64,000 nucleotides of DNA from the NCBI GenBank assembly GCA_965232595.1, contig OZ246983.1, positions 1,178,001 to 1,242,000 of the forward strand. The letters are read 5' to 3'. Under the pieces are notes generated by a model. The model saw only the letters and a list, made by a program, of their open reading frames with translations. It was not told where the DNA came from and ran no database searches. The translations under genes were made by a program, and so were the position numbers. Position 1 is the first letter of the stretch; each line of letters starts with the position of its first letter. Shown here in pieces: positions 50,059 through 59,431 of the stretch. This DNA is from SZUA-309 sp965232595 (lineage in GTDB: Bacteria; Pseudomonadota; Gammaproteobacteria; Pseudomonadales; Azotimanducaceae).

Positions 50059-51576
50059 ATGGCTGAGCCCAGCCCGACCAATCGAGAACGCAGCGCCACC
50101 GGCAGCGAGCGACAGCTGGCTGCGCTGGACCTGGGATCGAACAGCTTTCATCTGCTGGTCGCCCAGGAATCGAACGGACGGCTGCAGGTGGTGGATCGGA
50201 TCAAGGAGATGGTTCGCCTGGCTGCCGGCCTGGAAGACGACAAGTCGCTCAGCGCCGACGTGGTCAAGCGGGCGCTCGATTGCCTGGAGCGCTTCAGCCA
50301 GCGGCTGCGCGGGCTGGAGCCGGAAGACATCCGGGTGGTGGGCACCAACACTTTGCGCAAAGCGACCAACGCCCAGAGCTTCCTCGACGAGGCCGAACGC
50401 CTGCTCGGCACCGAGGTGGAAATCATCTCCGGCCGGGAAGAGGCTCGCCTGATCTACCTGGGCGTGTCGCACGCGCTGGAAGACACCGCGGAGCGGCGGC
50501 TGGTGGTGGACATCGGCGGTGGCAGCACCGAGATCATCCTCGGCAAGCGGTTCCGGGCCGAGGTGATGGAGAGCCTGCACATGGGCTGCGTGGGCATGAC
50601 CCGCCGCTGCTTTGCCGACGGCAAGCTGCGCGCCAGCCAGTTCAAGGAGGCCATCAATCTGGCCCGTCAGGAGCTGGAACCCGTGGAGCAGGTTTACAAG
50701 GAGAACGGCTGGGACCTGGCCATCGGCGCATCCGGCACCATCCTCGCGGTCCAGGACATTCTCAGCGAGCTCAACCCGGACGCATCGGCTATCACCCTGG
50801 ACGGCCTGAAGACGATCCGCAAAGCCCTCATCGACACCAAGCAGATCGACCGCATCGATCTCCCTGGCCTGCCCGGCGAGCGCGCCCCGGTGTTCGCCGG
50901 CGGCCTTGCCGTGCTGTTCGGCATTTTCGAGTCCCTGGGCATCGACAGGATGCAGGCCAGCGGCGGCGCCCTGCGTGAGGGGCTGATCTACGACCTGCTC
51001 GGCCGGGTGAAGGACCAGGACATTCGCGAGGCCACCGTTCGCGGGCTGGTCAATCGCTACCACATCGAGCAGACCCACTGCCGCCGGGTGCGGGAAACCG
51101 CCATCGGCCTGCTCGCCCAGGCGGCCATGCCGTGGAAGCTCACCGAGCCGACCGACAAGTTGCTGCTCGGCTGGGCGGCCGATCTGCACGAGATCGGCAT
51201 GGACATCGCCCACAGCCAGTACCACAAGCACGGCGGCTACCTGCTGGACAACATGGACATGGCCGGCTTCTCCCGGCTCGATCAGCATCATCTGGCGGTG
51301 CTCGTCCGAGCCCATCGGCGGAAGTTCCCGGTGGAGGATGTGGAGATGTCGACCCGCCTGCGCCGGCTGGCCGTGCTGCTCCGCCTTTCCGTGGTGCTGC
51401 ACCGCAGCCGGACGGGCGATCCGCTACCGCACGTGAGCCTGAAAGTGCGCGGCAATCAGATCAAGCTGGAGTTTCCCGACGACTGGCTGAAACGGCATCC
51501 GCTCACCGAGCTGGATCTGGAGCAGGAGGCCAGCTACCTGAAGGCCATCGACCACACCCTCACCGTCGTCACCTGA
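50059..51576 (+). CDS. ppx: Exopolyphosphatase / Ppx-GppA family phosphatase
   Basis: A 505-residue sugar-kinase-fold phosphatase. The N-terminal ALDLGSNSFHLLVAQ near 18-32 and VVDIGGGSTEIILG near 150-163 are the two phosphate-binding motifs, and the C-terminal half contains the HD-like helical domain (WAADLHEIGMDIAHSQYHKHG near 372-392). The length matches the exopolyphosphatase branch. Ppx removes terminal phosphate from polyphosphate; the convergent neighbour encodes polyphosphate kinase, the classical pairing. Its last bases are duplicated in an 18-base tandem repeat (see 51564). The start has only a weak ribosome-binding site. Confidence 0.9.
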   Translation: MAEPSPTNRERSATGSERQLAALDLGSNSFHLLVAQESNGRLQVVDRIKEMVRLAAGLEDDKSLSADVVKRALDCLERFSQRLRGLEPEDIRVVGTNTLRKATNAQSFLDEAERLLGTEVEIISGREEARLIYLGVSHALEDTAERRLVVDIGGGSTEIILGKRFRAEVMESLHMGCVGMTRRCFADGKLRASQFKEAINLARQELEPVEQVYKENGWDLAIGASGTILAVQDILSELNPDASAITLDGLKTIRKALIDTKQIDRIDLPGLPGERAPVFAGGLAVLFGIFESLGIDRMQASGGALREGLIYDLLGRVKDQDIREATVRGLVNRYHIEQTHCRRVRETAIGLLAQAAMPWKLTEPTDKLLLGWAADLHEIGMDIAHSQYHKHGGYLLDNMDMAGFSRLDQHHLAVLVRAHRRKFPVEDVEMSTRLRRLAVLLRLSVVLHRSRTGDPLPHVSLKVRGNQIKLEFPDDWLKRHPLTELDLEQEASYLKAIDHTLTVVT

Positions 51577-51599
51577 CGAGGCGTCGTTACCTGACCAGG
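51564..51599 (+). repeat. Tandem 18-base repeat across the ppx stop codon
   Basis: Two adjacent 18-base units (51564-51581 and 51582-51599) differ at three positions; both contain the sequence ACCTGAC, in which the first copy supplies the ppx stop. A degenerate third copy may follow. It is a duplication of the gene's own 3' end. Confidence 0.7.
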
Positions 51600-51609
51600 C
51601 GCCGGCACC

Positions 51610-53679
51610 CTACTGCTCGCCGGTAATCTCCGCGAGCAGGGTCTCCTGGGCGCTCTTCCGGGCGGCAGCCGTCGTCTGCACGCGCTGATAGAGACCGTCC
51701 GAACCCAGCTGCCAGGCCTGACAGTTGTCAGTGAGGTAGAGGCGGCACTCGGCAAGGATCCGTTTCTGAATGGCCGGGTCTTCGATCGGGAAGCAGGTTT
51801 CCACCCGGTTGAAGAAGTTGCGGCCCATCCAGTCGGCGCTGGACAGGTAGAGCTTGGGATCGCCATCGTTCTCGAAGTGAAACACCCGGGTGTGCTCGAG
51901 AAACCTGCCGACGATCGAGCGCACCCGAATGTTGCTCGATACGCCCTTGATACCCGGCTTCAGCGCGCAGACCCCGCGAACGACCAGATCCACCTTCACA
52001 CCCGCTTGAGACGCCCGATACAGCGCCTGGATCACCTGCGGCTCAACCAGCGAGTTCATCTTCGCGAAGATGTAGCCCGTCTTGCCGCGGGCAGCGTTCT
52101 TCGCCTCGTTGTCGATCAGCTCGAGCATGGTTTTGTGCAGGGTGAAGGGTGACTGCAGCATCTTCTTCAGCCGCCCCGCCTTGCCCATGGAGGTCAGCTG
52201 CTGGAACAGCTGCTGAACGTCTTCGCCGATGTCCGGATCCCGGGTGAACAGGCCGTAGTCGGTGTACAGGCGCGTGGTGCGCTGATGGTAGTTGCCGGTG
52301 CCGAGATGTACGTAACGAACCAGCGAACGGCCTTCCCGGCGCACGACCATGCTCATCTTCGAATGGGTCTTGTGGCCTACCACGCCGTACACCACCTGAG
52401 CGCCGACGCTCTGCAGGTGGTTGGCCAGCTCGATGTTGTCCTGCTCATCGAAGCGGGCGCGCAGCTCGATCACCACCAGCACTTCCTTGCCGCTGGCGGC
52501 AGCCCGGGTCAGCGCTTCCACCACTGCCGAGTCCGGGCCGGTGCGGTAAAGCGTCTGGCGAATCGACAGCACCTGCGGGTCCGCCGCGGCCTGGCGCAGG
52601 AACTCGATGAACGGCGCAAAGGAGTCGAACGGGTGATGCACCAGGATGTCGCCCTCGCGAATGGCCTCGAAGGCATCGCCCGCTTTGCGGAACTTCTCCG
52701 GAATGCGCGGCGTGAAGCCCGGATACTTGAGCTCCGGGCGGTCCACCAGATCAGGGATGGTGGCCAGACGCATCAGGTTCACCGGGCCGTTGCAGCGGTA
52801 GACGTCGTCCTGATTCAGGCGGAACTGCGCGCGCAGAAAGGCTTCCAGATCGTCCGGGCAGTCCACGTCCACCTCGAGGCGCACCGCATCGCCGTAGCGC
52901 CGGGAAGAAAGCTCCCCTTCCAGCGCCCGCAGCAGGTCGTCCACCTCCTCGAGATCAACGAACAGGTCGCTGTTCCGGGTGACTCGGAACGGATAGCAGC
53001 CGGTCGCTTTCATGCCCGGAAACAGGCCGGAAACGTGCGACTCGATGATGGAGGAGAGCAGCACGAACTCGTAGGGAGAGGTGGCGCAGGAATCCGGCAG
53101 CCGCACCACCCTTGGAAAAGCTCTGGGCGCCTGGACGATGGCCCGACCAATCTGCCGGCCGAAGGCATCCTGACCCTCGAGCGCGACGATGAAGCAGAGG
53201 CTCTTGTTCAGCGGCTGCGGAAACGGATGCGCCGGATCCAGCGCGATCGGGCTCATGATCGGCGCCAGCTCCTTTTTGAAGTAGCGCTTCAGCCACTGCT
53301 TCTGCTTGTCGTTCCAGTCATGGGCGTCGAGGATGCGGATGCCCTGGATGTCGAGCTTGGGAATCAACACCTCGTTGAGCACCCGGTACTGCTCTTCCAC
53401 GAGGCCATCGGAGATGGTCTTGATGTGTCGCAGCTGCTCGGACGGCGACAGGTTGTCCGGGCCCCGCTGGGAAGCGCCCACCGCTTCCTGCTGCTTGAGC
53501 CCGGCCGCCCGGATCTCAAAAAACTCATCGAGCACGGAGCTGGCGATGCAGAGAAAACGGAGCCGTTCGAGCAGGGGCGTGCCTTCGTCCTGTGCCTGAG
53601 CCAGCACGCGACGATTGAACTCCAGGAGCGACAGCTCCCGGTTGATATACAGCTCTGGATTCTGCAGGTCTTCTGACAT
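51610..53679 (-). CDS. ppk1: Polyphosphate kinase
   Basis: A 689-residue Ppk1. The N-terminal NRELSLLEFNRRVL near 14-27 is the family's opening; the catalytic histidines lie in HLGTGNYHQRTTR (near 437-449) and in the C-terminal LEHTRVFHFENDG near 590, both within phospholipase-D-like HxK-type domains; LYLSSADWMGRN near 605-616 is also typical. It makes polyphosphate from ATP, reversibly, at the inner face of the membrane. It converges on ppx with 33 bases between the stops. Confidence 0.96.
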   Translation of the reverse strand: MSEDLQNPELYINRELSLLEFNRRVLAQAQDEGTPLLERLRFLCIASSVLDEFFEIRAAGLKQQEAVGASQRGPDNLSPSEQLRHIKTISDGLVEEQYRVLNEVLIPKLDIQGIRILDAHDWNDKQKQWLKRYFKKELAPIMSPIALDPAHPFPQPLNKSLCFIVALEGQDAFGRQIGRAIVQAPRAFPRVVRLPDSCATSPYEFVLLSSIIESHVSGLFPGMKATGCYPFRVTRNSDLFVDLEEVDDLLRALEGELSSRRYGDAVRLEVDVDCPDDLEAFLRAQFRLNQDDVYRCNGPVNLMRLATIPDLVDRPELKYPGFTPRIPEKFRKAGDAFEAIREGDILVHHPFDSFAPFIEFLRQAAADPQVLSIRQTLYRTGPDSAVVEALTRAAASGKEVLVVIELRARFDEQDNIELANHLQSVGAQVVYGVVGHKTHSKMSMVVRREGRSLVRYVHLGTGNYHQRTTRLYTDYGLFTRDPDIGEDVQQLFQQLTSMGKAGRLKKMLQSPFTLHKTMLELIDNEAKNAARGKTGYIFAKMNSLVEPQVIQALYRASQAGVKVDLVVRGVCALKPGIKGVSSNIRVRSIVGRFLEHTRVFHFENDGDPKLYLSSADWMGRNFFNRVETCFPIEDPAIQKRILAECRLYLTDNCQAWQLGSDGLYQRVQTTAAARKSAQETLLAEITGEQ

Positions 53680-53752
53680 CTGCCTGTAGCCTAACGTGGC
53701 CGGAACAGTTCAGACTATCACGTGCTATTCATTGAATTGTTACCAGCAGACG

Positions 53753-54520
53753 ATGACCAAACAGACGGAAAAGCCGGGCGAGGCGCAGGCATCACGCGAT
53801 CGGGTATTCAGCGAGCCGCGCTCCCAGATCGTCGATTTCGCCTTCGACGAGACGGTCGCCAGCGTCTTCCCCGACATGATCCGGCGCTCCGTTCCGGGCT
53901 ACGAGCTGGTGGTGCCGATGACGGGCCTGCTGGCCGCCCGGGCGCTGCGCGACAGCAGCAGCAACCGGGCCTACGACCTCGGCTGCTCCCTCGGCGCGAC
54001 CACGCTGGCGATCCTGAAGGCGCTGGAAGCTCTGGAGGTGGCGCTGCCGGATCTTGAGATCATCGCCGTGGACAACTCGGCAGCCATGCTCGAGCAGGCC
54101 GTGACCGCGGTAACCGATCCGCGGGTCAGCTTTCGTGAAGCCGACATCCGTGAGCTGGCCATCGAAGACGCTGGCGCGGTGACGATGAACTGGGTGCTGC
54201 AGTTCCTGCCACCCGAGGCGCGGGATCAGGTGCTGGCCACTATTCGAGCCGGCCTGGCGGACGGCGGGGTGCTGCTGCTGTCGGAGAAGGTGCGCTCAGC
54301 TGACCCGGCGATCGAAGGGTTCAACGATGCGGCGCATCTGGACTTCAAACGGGCCAACGGCTACTCGGAGCTGGAGATCAGCCAGAAACGCACTGCGCTG
54401 GAAGAAGTGATGATCACCGACACGATCGAGACGCATCGGGCCAGGCTCGAAGCCGCCGGGTTCACCCGGGTGCAGGTCTGGTACCAGTGCCTGAACTGGG
54501 CGTCATTCGTCGCTTCCTGA
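53753..54520 (+). CDS. cmoA: Carboxy-S-adenosyl-L-methionine synthase CmoA
   Basis: A 255-residue methyltransferase-fold enzyme from the ATG at 53753. The diagnostic N-terminal block is FDETVASVFPDMIRRSVPGY at about 31-50; the SAM-binding glycine loop is YDLGCSLGATTL at 74-85. It converts SAM and prephenate to carboxy-SAM, used by CmoB to modify uridine-34 of several tRNAs. cmoB follows after nine bases; an open frame upstream to 53696 has no family sequence, so the ATG is preferred. Confidence 0.95.
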   Translation: MTKQTEKPGEAQASRDRVFSEPRSQIVDFAFDETVASVFPDMIRRSVPGYELVVPMTGLLAARALRDSSSNRAYDLGCSLGATTLAILKALEALEVALPDLEIIAVDNSAAMLEQAVTAVTDPRVSFREADIRELAIEDAGAVTMNWVLQFLPPEARDQVLATIRAGLADGGVLLLSEKVRSADPAIEGFNDAAHLDFKRANGYSELEISQKRTALEEVMITDTIETHRARLEAAGFTRVQVWYQCLNWASFVAS

Positions 54521-54529
54521 GCAGTCGAG

Positions 54530-55552
54530 GTGCCTTTGACGAATGCAGTGGACGCCATCCGCCGGCCGGCGGTTTATCCGGCCGAGCCGGTCTGGGATGC
54601 GGTGCTCAGCGAGGCGAGCGCAAAAGTCGCCGGGCATGGCGACCTGGCCCGGTGGCAGGCGGCGCTGGACGCATTGCCCATCCTGCCTACCGATGCTCTG
54701 AACATCGTCGATACGGTCAGCGCCGGCGTCGGTCCCGGCCAGCGGGTCGAACCGGCACAGCAGCAGGCGCTGGAAACAGCGCTCCGAGGACTGCATCCCT
54801 GGCGAAAGGGTCCGTTCCAGCTGTTCGGCCTGCCCATCGACACCGAGTGGCGCTCGGACTGGAAGTGGGATCGGATCGCAGCCGCCCTCGGCGACCTGCG
54901 AGGCCAGCAGGTCCTGGACGTGGGCTGCGGCAACGGCTACTTCGGCTGGCGGCTGCTGGGCGCCGGAGCCGCCGGGGTGCTGGGCGTGGATCCCACCATC
55001 CTGTTCTTCATGCAGCATCTGGCTCTCTGCCGCTATCTCGGCGCCGCGGTGCCGAACCCGAACGACGGGCAGAGCGCCAACTTCCTGTTGCCCATCCCTT
55101 TCGAGCAGCTGCCGGCCCATCCGTTCGATCTGGTGCTGAGCATGGGGGTGATTTATCACCGCCCGGACCCGCTGACACACGCCCAGGCACTTTACGAGAA
55201 CACTCGTCCCGGTGGCCGGGTGCTGCTCGAGTCTCTGGTGGTCAGCAGCGGCCCGGACCTGCATCCAGCGGCGTCCGGAGATGGCAAAGCGGGACGCGGG
55301 CGCTACGCAAGGATGCGCAACGTGCACGTGGTGCCGTCCATCGAGACCATGACCGGTTGGCTCGAGACAGCCGGGTTCGAGGCGATCAGCACCGTGCACG
55401 TCAGCCCCACCACCACTGCCGAGCAGCGATCCACCGACTGGATGACTTTCGAGTCTCTGGCGCAGTGCCTGGATCCCGACGATCCCGGAAAAACCGTGGA
55501 GGGTTACCCGGCGCCGGTGCGTGCAGCGCTGCTCGCCCGGCGGCCAGCTTGA
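54530..55552 (+). CDS. cmoB: tRNA U34 carboxymethyltransferase CmoB
   Basis: A 340-residue enzyme. The block LHPWRKGPFQLFGLPIDTEW near 88-107 is diagnostic for CmoB, followed by the SAM-binding LDVGCGNGYFGWRL at 129-142 and VLGVDPT near 149-155. It transfers the carboxymethyl group from carboxy-SAM to 5-hydroxyuridine-34. The GTG at 54530 is used here; a TTG at 54536 with GAGG before it is an alternative. The 5-hydroxyuridine maker is elsewhere. It forms an operon with cmoA. Confidence 0.95.
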   Translation: MPLTNAVDAIRRPAVYPAEPVWDAVLSEASAKVAGHGDLARWQAALDALPILPTDALNIVDTVSAGVGPGQRVEPAQQQALETALRGLHPWRKGPFQLFGLPIDTEWRSDWKWDRIAAALGDLRGQQVLDVGCGNGYFGWRLLGAGAAGVLGVDPTILFFMQHLALCRYLGAAVPNPNDGQSANFLLPIPFEQLPAHPFDLVLSMGVIYHRPDPLTHAQALYENTRPGGRVLLESLVVSSGPDLHPAASGDGKAGRGRYARMRNVHVVPSIETMTGWLETAGFEAISTVHVSPTTTAEQRSTDWMTFESLAQCLDPDDPGKTVEGYPAPVRAALLARRPA

Positions 55553-55584
55553 GCCGACGCCCGGCATGCTAGACTCGCCGGACC

Positions 55585-55962
55585 ATGATGTTCGGCATCA
55601 TCCCAATCAAGTTCCGATTTCGCGGCAAGCTCCGACGGCTGGCGCGCATCTACCAGTGTTTTCTCGACCATCCGAGCGTCGGCCTGCACCCGACCCAGAT
55701 CTCCAGGCACACGGGCATCGGCTTCCAGGAAGTGGCAGCCCGACTGGACGCAACGCCTGAGCTGTTCGTGAAGCTGCCGCGCCGGCCCGATGGCATCACC
55801 CGCTATCGCCTGACCAGCGCCACGGCTGCCCGCTCCCGGGAAGACGTTGAGAAGTTTCTGGTGAACGCGGCCCGGAAAGAGTCGCTGATCCTCTACGCCT
55901 TCGCCGCCATGGTGATGACCATCCTGCTCATCGTCGTAATCCTGGTCGCGCCCACTTTCTGA
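55585..55962 (+). CDS. Small winged-helix-like protein with a C-terminal membrane helix
   Basis: A 125-residue protein of unknown function. The middle part (LARIYQCFLDHPSVGLHPTQISRHTGIGFQEVAARLD near 19-55) has the helix-turn-helix pattern of a winged-helix domain, then a basic strand (KLPRRPDGITRYRL), and it ends with a membrane helix (LILYAFAAMVMTILLIVVILVAPTF). A tail-anchored DNA- or nucleotide-binding protein is possible. The acyl-CoA dehydrogenase gene starts 15 bases after it; cmoB ends 32 bases before it. Other readings of the fold are possible. Confidence 0.6.
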   Translation: MMFGIIPIKFRFRGKLRRLARIYQCFLDHPSVGLHPTQISRHTGIGFQEVAARLDATPELFVKLPRRPDGITRYRLTSATAARSREDVEKFLVNAARKESLILYAFAAMVMTILLIVVILVAPTF

Positions 55963-55976
55963 CTTAAGGACCTGTC

Positions 55977-57092
55977 ATGCCTGAGATGTTGACCGAAGCC
56001 GAACGCGCGCTGGCCGAGCGAACCCGCCGCTTCGCGACGGACGTGCTGCTGCCGCTGGCAGAAAAAGACGAGGACTCCGGCAGCACCCGCACGCGGGTGA
56101 TCGAGGCGAGCAAAGAGGCAGGCTTTTTCGCTATGACCCAGCCGAAAGCCTTCGGCGGCAGCGAAGCCGGCGCGCTGGAGCTGACCATCGTTCGCGATGA
56201 GCTGGGCAGCTTCAACACCCCGTTCGCAGGCGCGGTCTTCGGGCCCGGACCCGGCGTGCTCGGCGGCGTGGAGGGCCCGCTGCGGGAAACCCACCTGCAG
56301 CCCCTGCTGGAAGGTCGCATGCGCGGCAGCTTCGGCTTCACCGAGCCGGATGACGTCGATTCCCCGACCACAGCCATTGCCGACGGCGACGACTGGCTGG
56401 TCAGCGGCCAGAAGTCCTACGTCACAGGCGGTGCGGAAGCCGACTTCATCAACACTCTGGTGCAGATTCCGGACGTCGGCCCCGCCATGCTGGTGGTCGA
56501 CACGGACTCACCCGGCGTCAACCTGAGCAACACCTTTAACTCCCTGGACGGCAGCCACCATGCTGCCTTCGAGTTCCAGGATGTCCGTGTGCCGGGCCAC
56601 CACCTGATCGGTAAGCCGGGCGAAGGCATGCCGCGAGCCCTGCAGCAGATCGGCGACACCCGCCTGGCCTTTGCCGCCAGTGCCGTTGGCACCCTCCGCT
56701 GGGTGGACGCGTTTCTGCTCGAGCACCTGAAAAAGCCGGATCGAACCGGCAAGCCCCGCGGCGACAAGGAAGGCGTGCGGCTGCGCTACTCAGAAATTCG
56801 GATGAAGGCTTACGCAGCCCGCAGCATGGTTTACCGGACCGCCCGGCTGGCTCAGGCCGGCGAGAACATCCGCAACGAGGGCATGGCGAGCAAGATCTTC
56901 ACCACTGAGCTGGTGGGTGAAGCGGTGGACACGGCGGTGCAACTCGTCGGCGGCGGCGCCCTGGTCGTCGGCCACCCGCTGGAGGCCCTCTATCGCCAGG
57001 TCCGCTCGCTGCGCCTGGCGGAAGGCGCCAGCGACGTGCTGCGCCTGAACCTGGCGAAAGGCGCGCTGGAGCTCGACAAGGGCCGGATCTGA
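55977..57092 (+). CDS. Acyl-CoA dehydrogenase (FadE-like, shorter type)
   Basis: A 371-residue acyl-CoA dehydrogenase. The FAD-binding loop GSFGFTEPDDVDSP near 119-132 and SYVTGGAEADFI near 144-155 are present; the substrate- and FAD-end is LEALYRQVRSLRLAEGASDVLRL near 334-356, in which the acid after LE (PLEALYR) probably provides the base. It differs clearly from the enzymes at 32395 and 46054, so the substrate range is likely different. AAGGACC lies before the ATG. It is the last gene before the convergent HdeD-like gene. Confidence 0.9.
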   Translation: MPEMLTEAERALAERTRRFATDVLLPLAEKDEDSGSTRTRVIEASKEAGFFAMTQPKAFGGSEAGALELTIVRDELGSFNTPFAGAVFGPGPGVLGGVEGPLRETHLQPLLEGRMRGSFGFTEPDDVDSPTTAIADGDDWLVSGQKSYVTGGAEADFINTLVQIPDVGPAMLVVDTDSPGVNLSNTFNSLDGSHHAAFEFQDVRVPGHHLIGKPGEGMPRALQQIGDTRLAFAASAVGTLRWVDAFLLEHLKKPDRTGKPRGDKEGVRLRYSEIRMKAYAARSMVYRTARLAQAGENIRNEGMASKIFTTELVGEAVDTAVQLVGGGALVVGHPLEALYRQVRSLRLAEGASDVLRLNLAKGALELDKGRI

Positions 57093-57183
57093 AAGCTACA
57101 GCGATTTCGTTTTCTTGGGTGGTTTTTAAAGAAAAGACGTCGGAGCCGAACCCTTAGCGCAAGCGATGTTTCCATCCTGGCTT

Positions 57184-57774
57184 TCAGCCGGCCGCATCTC
57201 CCGCGGAGGAATCCGCCGCCCGCTTGACTGCACGGCTGATGAAAATCAGCGCCCAGCCGCTGAAGATCATCTTGACTCCGAAGAGCACGCCCAGCGCCCA
57301 GACGCCGGAGAGCGGAAACTGGTTAAAGAGCATGATCCCGAGAAGCAGCGTGATGATGCCGTTGGCCAGCTGCAGGCCCCATCCCTGCTCCGGCCGCACC
57401 TGGAAGGCCAGAGCGATCTCGAAGATGCCGCTGGCGATGAAGTACGCCATCAGCAGAATCGTCAGGCTGGCAAGCCCGGAAACGGGCTGGGTCATCATGT
57501 AGAAGCCCACCGCCGCCATCAGCAGGCCGGCGAGGAAGAGCATCAGTCCTCTCCCGAAGGCACCGGCCTTGAAGGCCAGAAAACACTCGCTGATGCCGCT
57601 GACGGCAAGCATGGCCCCGACCATGATGGTGAGTGACAAACCGGCAACCGCTGGCGACCCGACAGCCAGCAGACCAGCGATGATCATGACGATGCCGATG
57701 ATCAGCGTGAGTGTCGCGTTGCTGCGAATACGCTCAACCAGATCTTCCTCAGCGCTCTCGACGCTCTCAGACAT
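57184..57774 (-). CDS. HdeD-family membrane protein
   Basis: A 196-residue protein from the ATG at 57774, which has GGGAGGGGAATC before it. Six membrane helices lie at about 22-45, 49-68, 78-97, 102-122, 133-151 and 157-177, the DUF308/HdeD pattern with repeats LTLIIGIVMIIAGLLAV and MMTQPVSGLASL. HdeD-like proteins are associated with acid resistance in enteric bacteria; here the function is unknown. The open frame extends upstream to 57888, but with a different composition. Confidence 0.9.
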   Translation of the reverse strand: MSESVESAEEDLVERIRSNATLTLIIGIVMIIAGLLAVGSPAVAGLSLTIMVGAMLAVSGISECFLAFKAGAFGRGLMLFLAGLLMAAVGFYMMTQPVSGLASLTILLMAYFIASGIFEIALAFQVRPEQGWGLQLANGIITLLLGIMLFNQFPLSGVWALGVLFGVKMIFSGWALIFISRAVKRAADSSAGDAAG

Positions 57775-57890
57775 TGCGATTCCCCTCCCGATATCTGGAC
57801 TCACTATATCGTCTGCATCAGCTCGATGCAGTCCCAGGAGAGGGTCGCGAGAACGTCCGTCCAGGCACCTCGTGAGCAGCACGGACAACC

Positions 57891-58781
57891 TTAGTTACTG
57901 CATTCAGCCAGAAAGCTCACTACGCGCTGACTGACCGCTTTCGGCTCATCTGTTGATAGCGTGTGACCGCCACCAGGAATGAGCTCTGCTGCCAGGTTCG
58001 GCATCGTGTTCCGGGCGCGCTGAATAACTTTGGTCGGGCTGTAGATAACGTCCCTGTCGCCCACCAGAAGAAGCGAAGGGTGAGTCACAGCGCGAAGCTC
58101 TTCGTCGCTGTAGACCGGCGGCATGTACTCGGGGCCCTTCCAGATTGACCATGCCAGCCTTGCCAGCTCAAACAGGTCCGCATCCGGCTCGCGACCTCCC
58201 GAGATGTATGAGAACGCATTTCGGATCAGAGGTCTGTAGCCCGATCCGATGCTGATCATCATTCGTAGTGTCCACCACAGTCGGAGCTTTGCGAACACAC
58301 CGCCTGGCGTCAGCATAACAATCGAGTCAATGCGGTCCGGGTAGTAACGCGCGAAGTTGATGTTGAGGAAAGCACCGTAAGACAGACCGATCATCGGCGG
58401 GCTGTCCAGACCCGTCGCGTCAAGGCAGTCCAGCAACCAGTCTGCCAGTTTCTGCGCATCGTCCGGGAGTTCTTTGATCGTGCTCCTGCCAACATCACCT
58501 ACTCGGTCAAAGGCGATAGTCCGGTAGCCCGCCTCAGCCAGGTAGCCAACGATGCTGAACCACATGGCAGAACAAGTGCCACCACCGTGCAGCAGCACGA
58601 TGGGTTTCCCGTCGGCAGGGCCGCTTTCAATCACGTGGGTCGTACCGAATCGCGTTTCGATCTGTTTGCTCTGCCAGGGCACTGGCCAGCGATCGGCCAT
58701 AACGCGGTCATACGCCGCCAGGAATTCCGAGCGTTGCTGCTGATCTTCGAAGAGCGACGTTTGTCCGTTTGCTTCACGCAT
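57891..58781 (-). CDS. Alpha/beta hydrolase
   Basis: A 296-residue alpha/beta hydrolase from the ATG at 58781 (308 from an ATG at 58817, which would overlap the neighbouring VOC gene by 16 bases). The oxyanion strand LLHGGGTCSAMWF, the nucleophile elbow GLSYGAF, the acid strand LVGDRDVIYSP and the His in GGGHTLSTD form the catalytic set. The branch resembles epoxide-hydrolase/carboxylesterase-type enzymes with a helical lid. It lies 20 bases after the VOC gene on the same strand. Substrate unknown. Confidence 0.87.
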   Translation of the reverse strand: MREANGQTSLFEDQQQRSEFLAAYDRVMADRWPVPWQSKQIETRFGTTHVIESGPADGKPIVLLHGGGTCSAMWFSIVGYLAEAGYRTIAFDRVGDVGRSTIKELPDDAQKLADWLLDCLDATGLDSPPMIGLSYGAFLNINFARYYPDRIDSIVMLTPGGVFAKLRLWWTLRMMISIGSGYRPLIRNAFSYISGGREPDADLFELARLAWSIWKGPEYMPPVYSDEELRAVTHPSLLLVGDRDVIYSPTKVIQRARNTMPNLAAELIPGGGHTLSTDEPKAVSQRVVSFLAECSN

Positions 58782-58801
58782 GGTCACTACCAGATCTGAG
58801 C

Positions 58802-59293
58802 CTAAGCCGTGCGCCATTTCTCCAGATGGAGCTCGATCAGCTCGATCAGGGTGCCATCGGGATCCCGACAGATCGCGATGTCTGCAAGACCGCCAACCCC
58901 TTGGGTCGGCTCCGAGAGAAATTCCACCCCAGCGCTTTTCAGAAGCTCGTAATCCTGGGCCAGGTTCTGCGAGCCGAGGCAGAGGCGAACCAGACCCAGG
59001 TCGTCATTGGCCCCCGGCGCTTGCGGCGCATCCTTGCCGTACTCGGTCAGATCAATCTTCGGAAAGCCATCATCCAGCTGCATGATGCAAGCGCGAGCCG
59101 TCGTCGCTGACGGAACAGCCAACGCCTTGCCCTGCTCCGCGGGAATCTCAGCCACTGAGTCTTTCTCTATCCCCAGGTAAGGCACACCGGGGATCAGCAG
59201 GCTGAAGCCCAGCTTCTCGTAAAAGGCGATCGAGGCGTCGAGATTGCTGACGTTGATGTTGATGTGTCCCCAGCTCAGGGCAGGCGTTGTCAT
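58802..59293 (-). CDS. VOC (glyoxalase/dioxygenase-fold) protein
   Basis: A 163-residue protein from the ATG at 59293, which has AAAGGAC upstream. Two beta-alpha-beta-beta-beta units are seen: WGHININVSNLDASIAFYEKLGFSLLIP near 8-35 and LVRLCLGSQNLAQDYELLKSAGVEFLSEPT near 96-125, ending in the strand DIAICRDPDGTLIELIEL near 135-152. The metal ligands H10 and E149 or nearby residues are compatible with a metal-dependent lyase or isomerase, but substrate is open. The hydrolase gene downstream may act in the same pathway. Confidence 0.88.
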   Translation of the reverse strand: MTTPALSWGHININVSNLDASIAFYEKLGFSLLIPGVPYLGIEKDSVAEIPAEQGKALAVPSATTARACIMQLDDGFPKIDLTEYGKDAPQAPGANDDLGLVRLCLGSQNLAQDYELLKSAGVEFLSEPTQGVGGLADIAICRDPDGTLIELIELHLEKWRTA

Positions 59294-59431
59294 TGTGGGT
59301 GTCCTTTCGATTTCCGTCACGAACTCCTCTGGAGTCCTGAGGATCTTATAGCATCGCACGAGGTTCCCAGCCTGACGTTGTCCTGGAGTACGATGACTGC
59401 GAAGCGACAGGCACTCTGCAGGAGCTCGACA

